This document shows positions 8,481 to 18,450 of a DNA stretch of 64,000 nt, in pieces. Origin of the DNA: Hoeflea sp. (GTDB lineage: Bacteria; Pseudomonadota; Alphaproteobacteria; Rhizobiales; Rhizobiaceae); the NCBI GenBank assembly GCA_020637795.1, contig JACKJT010000003.1, positions 124,001 to 188,000 of the forward strand. Direction: 5' to 3'. Both the position numbers and the translations under genes were made by a program. Numbering within the stretch: position 1 is the stretch's first letter; every line of letters begins with the position of its first letter. The notes under the pieces were generated by a model. That model did no database searches. It was given only the letters and a program-made list of their open reading frames with translations, and was not told the DNA's origin.

Positions 8481-9782
8481 TCAGCCGCGGGTTTCTGGTG
8501 ACGCAGCCGCGGATGCCGCAGCCCCGCCATTGCCGCCCTTTTTGGCGAGCACGGCTTCGGTGATGGAGTTTGGCAGGCGCTTCGGCGTTTCGATCAGCCC
8601 CAGCACCGGCAGGATGACCAGGAAGAACGCGAAGTAGTACAGCGTCGCCACCTGGGCCATGGTCGTGTAGACGCCTTCCGCCGGCTTGGCGCCCAGCCAG
8701 CCGAGGAAGATCGCGTTGGCGACGAAGATCCAGAAGAACAGCTTGTACCACGGACGGTAAACCGCCGAGCGGACCTTCGAGGTATCGAGCCAGGGCAGCA
8801 CGAACAGCACCGCAATGGAACCGAACATGGCAAGCACGCCGCCAAGCTTGGAGTCGATCGGCCCGATGTTGAAGGTAATGGCGCGCAGGATCGCGTAGAA
8901 CGGCAGGAAGTACCATTCCGGAACGATGTGCGCGGGTGTCTTCAGCGGATCGGCAGGAATGTAGTTGTCCGCATGACCGAGGAAGTTCGGCATGAAGAAG
9001 ATGAAGTAGGCGAACACCATCAGGAAGATGCTCATCGCCAGCCCGTCCTTGACGGTCGCATAGGGCGTGAACGGCACGGTGTCGGTCTTCGACTTCACTT
9101 CCACGCCGGTCGGGTTGGTCTGACCGGTCACGTGCAGCGCCCAGACGTGCAGGATCACGACGCCGGTGATCATGAACGGCAGCAGGTAATGCAGCGAGAA
9201 GAAGCGGTTGAGAGTCGGATTGTCGACCGCGAAGCCGCCAAGCAGCAGCTGCTGGATCGGCTCGCCGATCCCCGGGAACGCCGTGAAGAAGCCGGTGATC
9301 ACCGTCGCCCCCCAGAACGACATCTGGCCCCAGGGCAGCACGTAGCCCATGAACGCGGTGGCCATCATCAGGAGCAGGATCACCACGCCGAGGATCCACA
9401 GCACTTCGCGCGGCGCCTTGTAGGAGCCGTAATACATGCCGCGGGCAATGTGGATGTAGACCGCGACGAAGAAGAACGATGCGCCGTTGGCGTGCATGTA
9501 ACGCAGCAGCCAGCCGGAGTTCACGTCACGCATGATCTTTTCGACCGACTGGAAGGCAATCGCGGTGTCAGCCGCGTAGTGCATGGCCAGTACGATGCCG
9601 GTCAGAAGCTGCACCACCAGCATCACCATAAGGATGCCGCCGAAGGTGTAGGCGTAATTGAGATTGCGCGGCACCGGGTAGGAAACGAAGCTGTCGTGCA
9701 CCATCCGCATCAGCGGCAGGCGCGCGTCCATCCATTTTCCGAAACCGGTAGCGGGCTGATAGGTCGAGTGATCGCTGCTCAT
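8481..9782 (-). CDS. petB: Cytochrome b of the bc1 complex
   Basis: The integral-membrane quinol-oxidising subunit, about 433 residues with eight hydrophobic helices. Paired haem-ligand histidines appear in AMHYAADTAIAF/RYMHANGASFFFVAVYIH and in FSLHYLLPFMITGVVILHVWALH. The Qo-site motif is present as PEWY in AHIVPEWYFLPFY. The C-terminus carries an Ala/Gly tail. I prefer ATG 9782 to an in-frame TTG at 9788 because AAGGGGG precedes it. It is the middle gene of petABC, 14 bases after petA. Together the three genes make a complete minimal bc1 complex, implying aerobic respiration through cytochrome c. Confidence 0.97.
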   Translation of the reverse strand: MSSDHSTYQPATGFGKWMDARLPLMRMVHDSFVSYPVPRNLNYAYTFGGILMVMLVVQLLTGIVLAMHYAADTAIAFQSVEKIMRDVNSGWLLRYMHANGASFFFVAVYIHIARGMYYGSYKAPREVLWILGVVILLLMMATAFMGYVLPWGQMSFWGATVITGFFTAFPGIGEPIQQLLLGGFAVDNPTLNRFFSLHYLLPFMITGVVILHVWALHVTGQTNPTGVEVKSKTDTVPFTPYATVKDGLAMSIFLMVFAYFIFFMPNFLGHADNYIPADPLKTPAHIVPEWYFLPFYAILRAITFNIGPIDSKLGGVLAMFGSIAVLFVLPWLDTSKVRSAVYRPWYKLFFWIFVANAIFLGWLGAKPAEGVYTTMAQVATLYYFAFFLVILPVLGLIETPKRLPNSITEAVLAKKGGNGGAAASAAASPETRG

Positions 9783-9796
9783 GGTCAAAAGCCCCC

Positions 9797-10375
9797 TTAA
9801 CCGATTTTGATGACGCTGTCAGACACGAAGGAAAACACCGGAACCGGCAGGTTTTCCGGCGCCGGACCTTTGCGGATACGGCCGGCCGTGTCGTAGTGCG
9901 AGCCGTGGCAAGGGCAGAACCATCCGCCGAAATCGCCGGCCTGTCCGAGCGGGATGCAGCCCAGGTGGGTGCAGACGCCGATCATCACCAGCCAGTTTTC
10001 CTTGCCTTCGCCAGCCGAGCGGTCGATGTCGGTCGCTTCGGCTGCACCGGAAATGTTGGCGTTGCGCGCGACCGGATCCTTGAGATCGGAAAGCGCAACA
10101 GCTTTTGCTTCTTCGATCTCGGCTTCGGTGCGGTTGCGGATGAACACCGGCTTGCCGCGCCATTTCACCGTCAGCGACATGCCCGGCTCGAGGGCTTCGA
10201 CGTTGACCTCGATGGAGGACACCGCAAGGGTCGAAGCATCCGGGCGCATCTGGTCGATGAACGGCCAGGCGAAACTGCCCACGCCGACCACGCCTGCCAT
10301 CCCGGTGGCGATGTAAAGAAAATCGCGGCGGGTCGGTTCGCCCGCGCCTTCGCTTTGTGTCATTGGCTCACTCAC
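9797..10375 (-). CDS. petA: Rieske iron-sulfur subunit of the bc1 complex
   Basis: A 192-residue protein with a single N-terminal membrane anchor (FLYIATGMAGVVGVGSFAWPF) preceded by a twin-arginine-like TRRDF, as expected for Tat-dependent insertion. The 2Fe-2S cluster boxes are CTHLGCIPLG and CPCHGSHYD, followed by GRIRKGPAPENLPVP. The start is a GTG at 10375 with AGAGGA upstream; an ATG at 10363 is an alternative that shortens it by four residues. It is the first gene of petABC. A candidate promoter lies about 75 bases upstream. Confidence 0.96.
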   Translation of the reverse strand: MSEPMTQSEGAGEPTRRDFLYIATGMAGVVGVGSFAWPFIDQMRPDASTLAVSSIEVNVEALEPGMSLTVKWRGKPVFIRNRTEAEIEEAKAVALSDLKDPVARNANISGAAEATDIDRSAGEGKENWLVMIGVCTHLGCIPLGQAGDFGGWFCPCHGSHYDTAGRIRKGPAPENLPVPVFSFVSDSVIKIG

Positions 10376-10448
10376 GGCTCAACGTCCTCTTCAAGCTGCG
10401 TCTGGATCAGCATTCCGCTCCACTGCCCCAGCCGAATTTGGGTTATCC

Positions 10449-10478
10449 GCTATAAGCAGATTCGGCCGGTGCCGACAA
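10449..10478 (-). promoter_or_regulatory. Candidate sigma70 promoter for petABC
   Basis: On the minus strand TTGTCG and TATAGC are separated by 18 bases and face petA. Each matches four of six consensus positions. The region between petA and the ABC exporter (10376-10582) has no gene. Confidence 0.4.
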
Positions 10479-10582
10479 TGCGGCGAAATTCTGTCAATCG
10501 CGCGGTTTCTATGCGGGATGAAACCTAAAGTCCAGTCCGGACGAAGGTAGAAGGGCACAATGTCGCGGAGAATTTCGGCCAA

Positions 10583-12451
10583 TTATTCCGCGGCTTCATC
10601 CACGCCGATGAACCCGCCCGACTGCCGGGCCCACAAATCGGCGTAAAGCCCGCCTTGTGCGATCAAATCGGCATGGGTCCCGGTTTCGAGAATACGGCCC
10701 TGGTCCATCACCACCAGACGGTCCATCCGCGCAATCGTCGACAGCCTGTGCGCAATCGCGATCACGGTCTTGCCGTCCATCAGCTCGTCCAGGTTTTCCT
10801 GGATCGCGGCCTCGACTTCGGAATCGAGCGCCGATGTCGCCTCATCGAGCACCAGGATCGGCGCATTCTTCAACATCACCCGGGCAATGGCGATTCGCTG
10901 GCGCTGGCCGCCCGACAGCTTGACGCCGCGGTCCCCGACATGGGCATCGAGCCCCTTGCGCCCGCGCTGGTCATGAAGGTCCCTGATGAAATCCAGCGCC
11001 TCGGCCCGGCGCGCCGCCTCCAGGATTTCCGCATCGTCGGCGTCGGGACGCCCGAACACGATGTTCTCGCGAATCGACCGGTGCAACAACGAGGTATCCT
11101 GCGTCACCATGCCGATCGAATGGCGCAGCGATTCCTGGGTTACCCCGGATATATCCTGGCCATCGATCTCGATGCGCCCGGAATCGAGATCATAAAAACG
11201 CAGCAGCAGGTTGACGAATGTCGACTTGCCCGCACCGGAGCGGCCGACCAGCCCGAGCTTCTCGCCCGGCTCGATCGTCAGCGACAGATCGTCGATCACC
11301 GGCCGGCCGGAATGGTAGCCGAAGCACGCCCGGTCGAACCGGATCCCGGCCTTGTGCACGACAAGTTCCCCGGCGTCCGCCCGGTCCGACAGTCCGATTG
11401 GCCGCGCCACCAGCTCGGCCGAGTTCTGCAGCGTGCCGAGATTGCGCATCAGCCCGTTGAGCTGGGTCATCATCCGTCCCAGCAGCATGTTCAGCCGCAA
11501 GACCAGCGACAGCGTGAACGCCACCGCGCCGACCGAGATGGCGCCCGCCAGCCACAGATCGATGGCGAAGGCCGCGATTACCGCGATCATCATCCCGGAA
11601 AGGGCTGCCAGCGACGCGCGGACCCCGGTCAGGTGCCGGGTAAACGGCATGATCGTGGCGATGAACTGGTCAAAGCCTTCGCGGATGTAGCGGTCGTTGT
11701 CCGCATCCCGGGCATAGAGCTTGAGCGTCTGGATATTGGAATAGCTGTCGGTGATGCGACCGGTCAGCATCGCCGAGGCTTCGGCGCTTGCCCTTGCATG
11801 GCGGCGGATGCGCGGCACGAAAAACCGTGCCAGGAAGCCGAAGACCACGATCCAGACCAACACCAGCGCCGATAGCCGCCAGTCAAGCTGCGCCACCAGC
11901 GCCATGGTGGTCACGGTGTAGATCATGATGAACCACACCACCTGCAGCAACGACACCATGAAGTCGCCGGTGGCCTGGCCCGCCGACCAGACCTTCGTGA
12001 CGATGCGGCCGGCGAAGTCGTTCTGGAAGAAGCCGAGATTCTGCCGCGACACGTGCGAGTAGGCCTGCCAGCGCACCAGGTTGAAGAAGCCCGGCACCAC
12101 CGCCTGTTCCTCGACCAGCGCCGCAATGGTCACCACCGCGAACCGCGCCACCACCACCACGAACAGCATGAAGGCCATCGTCGCGCCGTGCTCGCCGATC
12201 AGCCCGCCCCAGCCCGCCGCCGGCTCCGACGCATCGAGAACATCGACCAGCTGGCCTACGAAATAGAACAGCGCCGCTTCGAGCAGCGCCACCAGGCCGC
12301 CAAGCGCCAGCATCGCTGCAAACGCGCCCTTCGCCTGCCCGACATAGTGCCACAGGAACGAGCGCGTCGACTTCGGCGGCCGGTAGCTCGAACGCCGGAC
12401 AAACGGATCAATCCAGCCTTCGAAAAGGTCAAGCAGGGGTCTGAAGATCAT
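10583..12451 (-). CDS. ABC exporter half-transporter (fused permease/ATPase)
   Basis: A 622-residue type IV exporter half-transporter. About 330 N-terminal residues form the six-helix domain, and the C-terminal part is the nucleotide-binding domain. Walker A is GLVGRSGAGKSTFVNLL, the Q-loop region MVTQDTSLLHRSI, the signature VKLSGGQRQRIAIARV, Walker B ILVLDEATSALDSE, and the H-loop AIAHRLSTI. It follows a homologous half-transporter by 48 bases on the same strand, so the two probably form a heterodimer. The substrate is unknown; relatives include lipid and multidrug exporters. Both ATP sites look intact in this copy. Confidence 0.9.
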   Translation of the reverse strand: MIFRPLLDLFEGWIDPFVRRSSYRPPKSTRSFLWHYVGQAKGAFAAMLALGGLVALLEAALFYFVGQLVDVLDASEPAAGWGGLIGEHGATMAFMLFVVVVARFAVVTIAALVEEQAVVPGFFNLVRWQAYSHVSRQNLGFFQNDFAGRIVTKVWSAGQATGDFMVSLLQVVWFIMIYTVTTMALVAQLDWRLSALVLVWIVVFGFLARFFVPRIRRHARASAEASAMLTGRITDSYSNIQTLKLYARDADNDRYIREGFDQFIATIMPFTRHLTGVRASLAALSGMMIAVIAAFAIDLWLAGAISVGAVAFTLSLVLRLNMLLGRMMTQLNGLMRNLGTLQNSAELVARPIGLSDRADAGELVVHKAGIRFDRACFGYHSGRPVIDDLSLTIEPGEKLGLVGRSGAGKSTFVNLLLRFYDLDSGRIEIDGQDISGVTQESLRHSIGMVTQDTSLLHRSIRENIVFGRPDADDAEILEAARRAEALDFIRDLHDQRGRKGLDAHVGDRGVKLSGGQRQRIAIARVMLKNAPILVLDEATSALDSEVEAAIQENLDELMDGKTVIAIAHRLSTIARMDRLVVMDQGRILETGTHADLIAQGGLYADLWARQSGGFIGVDEAAE

Positions 12452-12499
12452 GGGCGACAGAATAGAGCCGGAGCGGGGTTTGGCAATATCGACATGCTC

Positions 12500-14350
<1,851 letters not shown>

Positions 14351-14693
14351 GGATGTCTCCTTGAAAAGTCCCGATATCGGCGCGCAGGCACCGCACCGGC
14401 AAAAAAGAGCATAAAGGCAGGGATCACGCGATAACGCCAATCGCCCGACAGAAAGGGCGCAAAAGCCAAAAGTGAATACTGAAACCGCGAAAAGCCTGTC
14501 TGGTCAGCAGCCCATGGCCACCGGCGGAAAGCTGATATAGATGATGCGCATTACAGCCTCCGTCAGGTTCGCGTTGAAGATGGCCTGTTTTAGGCCAGAT
14601 TCGGCTGATGTGCCAGATCGCCGCAACCGCTTTGTCCGCCACCAGCCAGTCCTTGCTTGATATTGCGATAAAATGACCACAGAAACCGGCGCC
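14351..14693. other. Intergenic region between divergent genes
   Basis: Divergent spacer between the ABC exporter pair and trmL. I find no convincing gene, RNA or repeat in it. It should hold both promoters, but I could not single out a clear pair of boxes. Confidence 0.5.
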
Positions 14694-15161
14694 ATGTCCA
14701 AACCCCTGATCGCCCTTTACCAGCCCGACATTCCCGGCAACACCGGCTCGATCCTGCGGCTCGGCGCCTGCCTGGGCATCGGCGTCCACATCATCGGGCC
14801 TGCCGGCTTCGACATGACCGACCGGGCGCTCAAGCGCGCCGGCATGGATTACATCGAGATGGCCACCCTCACCCGCCACGACGGCTGGGAGGAGTTCGAA
14901 GCCTGGCGGCAGGCTGAAAAGCGCCGCCTCGTGCTGATGACGACGAAATCCGCCACCCCCTATATCGACGGCGCGGACCATACCCTCACAGCCCAGGACG
15001 TGGTGCTGTTCGGCCGAGAAAGCGCCGGCGTGCCCGACAGGGTGCATGACGCAGCCGATGCACGCCTGACCATTCCGATGATCGAAGGCCGCCGCAGCCT
15101 CAACCTCGCCATGAGCGTCGCCATCATCGCCGGCGAGATCAATCGCCGGTTCGGGCTGTAG
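14694..15161 (+). CDS. trmL: tRNA (cytidine/uridine-34 2'-O)-methyltransferase TrmL
   Basis: A SPOUT-class methyltransferase that 2'-O-methylates the wobble base of certain leucine tRNAs. About 155 residues, with IALYQPDIPGNTGSILRLGACLG at the start, HIIGPAGFDMTDRALKRAGMDY in the middle, and the knotted cofactor-binding end reading LFGRESAGVPD, then LTIPMIEGRRSLNLAMSVAII. Length fits TrmL/YibK. The start is uncertain: ATG 14694 is closest to the conserved core, and ATG 14673 would add seven residues. Neither has a clear Shine-Dalgarno. Confidence 0.93.
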   Translation: MSKPLIALYQPDIPGNTGSILRLGACLGIGVHIIGPAGFDMTDRALKRAGMDYIEMATLTRHDGWEEFEAWRQAEKRRLVLMTTKSATPYIDGADHTLTAQDVVLFGRESAGVPDRVHDAADARLTIPMIEGRRSLNLAMSVAIIAGEINRRFGL

Positions 15162-15173
15162 GCAAGAGCAAGG

Positions 15174-15557
15174 TCAGTCATAACTGACCACCTCGAACTC
15201 GATGCCGTTCTCGTCGTCGAAATAGAACCGGCGTCCCGGCTCGTAGTCGGCATGGCTGTGGGTCGGATAGCCCAGCGCCTTGACCTTGGCCTCGACCGCA
15301 TCGAGATCGTCGACGACGATGCCGACATGGTTGAGATTGCCGATGCCGTCACGCTCCTTGCCGCCGCGCGGCCGGGTCGATTTCGGCGTGTAGAGCGCCA
15401 GGTAGTCGTCATCGGATCCGACGTGGATCGACCGGCCGTCATTGATGGAAGGCCCTTGCCAGCGGATTTTCCAGCCGAACACATCGCACAGCCATTTGGC
15501 GGTGGCGGCCGCGTCGGCGACGGTGAAATTGACATGTTCGAGCGTGGATCTGGTCAT
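15174..15557 (-). CDS. VOC-family (glyoxalase-like) metalloprotein, SoxR-controlled
   Basis: A 127-residue vicinal-oxygen-chelate protein. Family features: LEHVNFTVADAAATAKWLCDVFGW at the start, LNHVGIVVDDLDAVEAKVKALG in the second module, and RRFYFDDENGIEFEVVSYD at the end, with His and Glu residues placed as metal ligands. It could be a glyoxalase, a dioxygenase-like enzyme or a resistance protein; the sequence does not decide. The start at 15557 is supported by CAGGAG. It is divergent from soxR, and its promoter contains a full SoxR box with redox-promoter spacing, so it is very probably induced by redox-cycling compounds. Confidence 0.88.
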   Translation of the reverse strand: MTRSTLEHVNFTVADAAATAKWLCDVFGWKIRWQGPSINDGRSIHVGSDDDYLALYTPKSTRPRGGKERDGIGNLNHVGIVVDDLDAVEAKVKALGYPTHSHADYEPGRRFYFDDENGIEFEVVSYD

Positions 15558-15600
15558 GAAGGTCTCCTGAATCTTGTCTTGCTTGCCTGTGATGGAGATC

Positions 15601-15631
15601 ATGCTACTTTCTCAAGTGAACTTGAGGTCAA
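15601..15631 (-). promoter_or_regulatory. SoxR-regulated promoter with soxbox
   Basis: Reading the minus strand, TTGACC (-35) and TAGCAT (-10) are 19 bases apart, the lengthened spacing required by MerR-family activators. The spacer holds the near-perfect dyad CCTCAAGTTCACTTGAGA (15610-15627 on the plus strand), which closely matches the enterobacterial SoxR box. The geometry points the promoter at the VOC gene, with transcription expected to start about 37 bases before its ATG. SoxR could repress its own gene from the same site. Confidence 0.88.
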
Positions 15632-15645
15632 GAGGTTTTTTCATC

Positions 15646-16119
15646 ATGGCTACGATCCGCACTCAGGGGCTTCTGACCATCGGCGAAGTGGCAAGCCGCA
15701 CCGGTCTCGCCGTCTCGGCGATCCGCTACTACGACGACGAGGGACTGGTTTCGGCGCGCCGCACGCCTGGCGGAAAGCGCATGTTCATCCGGTCCGACAT
15801 CAGGCGCCTGTCCTTCATCCTGATCGCCCAGAGAATGGGATTTTCGCTCGAGGAGATCCGCGCCCAGCTCAAGCAGCTGCCGCTCGAGCGCACGCCCACC
15901 AAACGCGACTGGGAAAAGATCAGCCGCGGCTTCCGCGCCCGGCTCGACGCCCGCATCGGCATGCTGGAACGGTTGCGCGACCGGCTCGATGGCTGCATCG
16001 GCTGCGGCTGCCTGTCGCTCGAAGCCTGCAAGCTCTACAATCCGGACGACCGGGCAGGCCGGACCGGCACAGGTCCGAGGCTTGTGGTGCAGAAGAAGAT
16101 TGAACCTTCGCCAGATTAG
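15646..16119 (+). CDS. soxR: Redox-sensitive transcriptional activator SoxR
   Basis: MerR-family 2Fe-2S regulator activated by redox-cycling compounds. At 157 residues it is full length. The N-terminal winged helix reads LTIGEVASRTGLAVSAIRYY, followed by SARRTPGGKRMF and the dimerisation coiled coil (about residues 80-115). The cluster motif CIGCGCLSLEAC (C-x2-C-x-C-x5-C) is intact. The start at 15646 was chosen because SoxR homology begins at this methionine; the upstream frame runs through the operator. No soxS is present, as expected for SoxR outside enterobacteria. Its likely direct target is the divergent VOC gene. Confidence 0.96.
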   Translation: MATIRTQGLLTIGEVASRTGLAVSAIRYYDDEGLVSARRTPGGKRMFIRSDIRRLSFILIAQRMGFSLEEIRAQLKQLPLERTPTKRDWEKISRGFRARLDARIGMLERLRDRLDGCIGCGCLSLEACKLYNPDDRAGRTGTGPRLVVQKKIEPSPD

Positions 16120-16134
16120 TTTCTGGCCGGAGGA

Positions 16135-16404
16135 TTAATCCGCCGTCGGCAGGCGGCGCATGGTGAACTCGATCTCGTCGCCCTCGCCCGGCAAGGCGCG
16201 CCAGCTTTCCACCTCGGTCCAGTAGGCGGCCTTCGGCCACGCCGAGAACCATTCCCGTGCCTTTTCCCGCGCTTCGCCACGGCTCAACCGGTAGGTCTCG
16301 CGCACGAAGCTGCCCGACTTTCTGCCTTCGGATTTTTCCTTGCGCGCACGGGCGATCTCGCGGCGCAGCCCTTCAAGCGGCGGGCGTTGCTGATACCGGC
16401 TCAT
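16135..16404 (-). CDS. Small basic protein of unknown function
   Basis: I do not recognise a named family. 89 residues, strongly charged: a basic N-terminal half (MSRYQQRPPLEGLRREIARA, then RKEKSEGRKSG) and a C-terminal half with tryptophans (REWFSAWPKAAYWTEVESWR) ending EIEFTMRRLPTAD. No membrane segment or signal peptide. The start at 16404 has GGAAGGACC immediately upstream, which supports expression. It sits between soxR (convergent, 15 bases) and hemF (divergent). Probably a lineage-specific cytoplasmic protein. Confidence 0.65.
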   Translation of the reverse strand: MSRYQQRPPLEGLRREIARARKEKSEGRKSGSFVRETYRLSRGEAREKAREWFSAWPKAAYWTEVESWRALPGEGDEIEFTMRRLPTAD

Positions 16405-16559
16405 GGTCCTTCCTTTGCCTTCATGGCTGTCCCACTTTAGCCCAAAAGCCGGTTCCCGGCGAGTCCCGTGAAATCTGCCGCAATCGGGATGCAATGCTGC
16501 GGTTACATATCCCGGGATCTGCTGCTATGACGGAAGAAAAGCCAAACCGAGGAGCCCAA

Positions 16560-17471
16560 ATGCAACGCCCAAGCCTGCCTGTCGGCCTGCCCGACGACAT
16601 CGAGGACAAGAAGACCAAAGCGCGCCAGTGGTTCGAGCAGTTGCGCGACCAGATCTGCCTGAGCTTCGAGGCGCTTGAGGATGAAGTCGACAATCCGCAG
16701 TCGACCGGCGAACCGGGACGCTTCGAGCGCACGCCGTGGCAGCGCGACGAGGGTGCGGGCGGCGGCGGCACCATGTCGATCATGAAGGGCCGGCTGTTCG
16801 AGAAGGTGGGCGTCCACACCTCCACCGTCCATGGCGAATTTTCACCCGAGTTCCGCGCCCAGATCCCGGGTGCCGAGGAAGATCCGCGGTTCTGGGCTTC
16901 GGGCATCTCGCTGATCGCCCACCCCACCAACCCGCATGTGCCGACCGTGCACATGAACACCCGCATGGTGGTGACCACCAGCCAGTGGTTCGGCGGTGGA
17001 GCGGACCTTACCCCGTTGCTCGACAACCGCCGCACCCAGAGCGATCCCGACGCGCAGCTGTTTCACCGTGCCATGGAGATCGCCTGCAACCGTCACGCCG
17101 TCGCCGACTATCCGAAGTACAAGGCCTGGTGCGATGAATATTTCTACCTGCCGCACCGGGACGAGCCGCGCGGCATCGGCGGCATCTTTTACGACTGGCT
17201 GCACGGCGGTGAAGACCATAGCGCGTGGGACGCCAACTTCGCCTTCACCCAGGACGTCGGCCGCGCCTTCAACGTGGTCTACCCGAAGATCGTACGGTCG
17301 AACTTCAACAAGCCTTGGAGCGAGGCCGAACGCACCGAGCAGCTGATCCGCCGCGGCCGCTATGTCGAGTTCAACCTGCTTTATGATCGCGGCACCATTT
17401 TCGGCCTGAAGACCGGCGGCAATGTCGCCTCGATCCTCTCGTCGCTGCCGCCAGTGGTGATGTATCCGTAA
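16560..17471 (+). CDS. hemF: Oxygen-dependent coproporphyrinogen III oxidase
   Basis: Decarboxylates coproporphyrinogen III to protoporphyrinogen IX in haem synthesis using O2. At 303 residues it has family length. Landmarks are RTPWQRDEGAGGGGTMSIMKG at about residues 60-80 (quoted in part), the HMNTRMV and WFGGGADLTP blocks near the middle, the YLPHRDEPRGIGGIFYDWL block, and RGRYVEFNLLYDRGTIFGL near the end. The start at ATG 16560 is preferred because GAGGAG lies 6 bases upstream; an in-frame ATG at 16527 lacks one. An aerobic haem enzyme fits the bc1 operon nearby. Confidence 0.97.
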   Translation: MQRPSLPVGLPDDIEDKKTKARQWFEQLRDQICLSFEALEDEVDNPQSTGEPGRFERTPWQRDEGAGGGGTMSIMKGRLFEKVGVHTSTVHGEFSPEFRAQIPGAEEDPRFWASGISLIAHPTNPHVPTVHMNTRMVVTTSQWFGGGADLTPLLDNRRTQSDPDAQLFHRAMEIACNRHAVADYPKYKAWCDEYFYLPHRDEPRGIGGIFYDWLHGGEDHSAWDANFAFTQDVGRAFNVVYPKIVRSNFNKPWSEAERTEQLIRRGRYVEFNLLYDRGTIFGLKTGGNVASILSSLPPVVMYP

Positions 17472-17483
17472 GAACGACCAGGA

Positions 17484-18044
17484 TCAGGCCGGCACGCCCG
17501 TTCGGTTTCGCCGCGCGGCAACCGCCCGCAGCGCTTCGTCGACCATGTGGTTTGCGATCTTCATGCGCGTGGTCGCGGCCTCGCGCCATTCCATAGGCGT
17601 CCGGTCGGGGTGATTGAACCGGGCGAAACGTCGCCGCTTCGATTGCAGTTGGGCCGGCGTGTCCGAGGCCAGCAAATTGATGTCCTTCGCCACGTCCTCC
17701 GGACTGAGCCGCTTGAACAGCGACGTGTCGATGGCGGGTTTCGGCTTCGGCGGCGCTGGCTCATCGATGCTGACGAACGCTGGAGCAGGCGTCTCGGCCC
17801 TGGCGGCCGCCGGAGCAGGCGATGGGGCGGGCGCACATTCTTCTTCGCAGCCCCACCGGCTGGCCCGTGCCAGGTCCGCGGCAACGAAGCGCGAATACCA
17901 GCCACGGGTTTCAGTGGACGATGGCGCATGCTGTGCCGGGACTTCCACCCGTTCCTGACCTACTCGCTCCAGAATGGTGTCGAACAGGCTCTGACCCACA
18001 ATCATTTCGGCACCCTGCTGAACAAACGGCGTTCCCGCGTCCAT
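17484..18044 (-). CDS. Hypothetical protein with a J-domain-like C-terminus
   Basis: 186 residues without signal peptide or membrane segment. The middle (about 65-105) is a Pro/Ala-rich linker. The last 75 residues are helical and contain LQSKRRRFARFNHPDRTPME followed by WREAATTRMKIANHMVDEAL. The basic helix ending in HPD and the following helix match helices II and III of a DnaJ J-domain, the Hsp70-contact region. No zinc or substrate-binding DnaJ regions are seen, and helix IV seems absent. It may be a specialised co-chaperone, but this is inferred from motif spacing. The start is uncertain: ATG 18044 and ATG 18005 are both possible. It converges on hemF. Confidence 0.6.
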   Translation of the reverse strand: MDAGTPFVQQGAEMIVGQSLFDTILERVGQERVEVPAQHAPSSTETRGWYSRFVAADLARASRWGCEEECAPAPSPAPAAARAETPAPAFVSIDEPAPPKPKPAIDTSLFKRLSPEDVAKDINLLASDTPAQLQSKRRRFARFNHPDRTPMEWREAATTRMKIANHMVDEALRAVAARRNRTGVPA

Positions 18045-18232
18045 TGCTAGCGAAACAAGGTTAACACTTTCAAAGGATTGGCGAAGTCCGGCGCGGGTGC
18101 GTCAATGGCCGGTCAATCGTGATCCGGACCGGGGTGCGTCCGGGCCGGTTTTGGGCTATCATGGCTTCCCGTCGGCCGGTGCGCCGGCTCGGGCGGGTTT
18201 CTGGTTTTCGACATAGAAAAAAGGAGACAGCC

Positions 18233-18418
18233 ATGAAAACCTTCCATTGCGGATCTCTGGTTCCCGGGTGCGACTGGCACACGCGGGCGGACAGCGAGGC
18301 GGAGATCGTCTCACGTGCCATCGACCATCTGCGGGAAACCCACGGCGAGACCACCATCCGTCCGTCGATTGTCGAGCAGATCAAGGAACGCATGCTCGAC
18401 GAGACCGACGCGGCCTGA
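18233..18418 (+). CDS. DUF1059-family small protein
   Basis: A 61-residue protein beginning MKTFHCGSLVPGCDWHTRAD and continuing AIDHLRETHGETTIRPSIVE. The paired Cys residues (HCGSLVPGC) and the later HLRETHG fit the small DUF1059 family, which looks like a minimal metal-binding module. The start at 18233 follows AAGGAGACAGCC, an excellent Shine-Dalgarno. It stands alone between convergent and divergent neighbours. Function unknown. Confidence 0.85.
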   Translation: MKTFHCGSLVPGCDWHTRADSEAEIVSRAIDHLRETHGETTIRPSIVEQIKERMLDETDAA

Positions 18419-18450
18419 TCCGGAGAGGGCCCTCGCCGTGCGGGCAGGGC

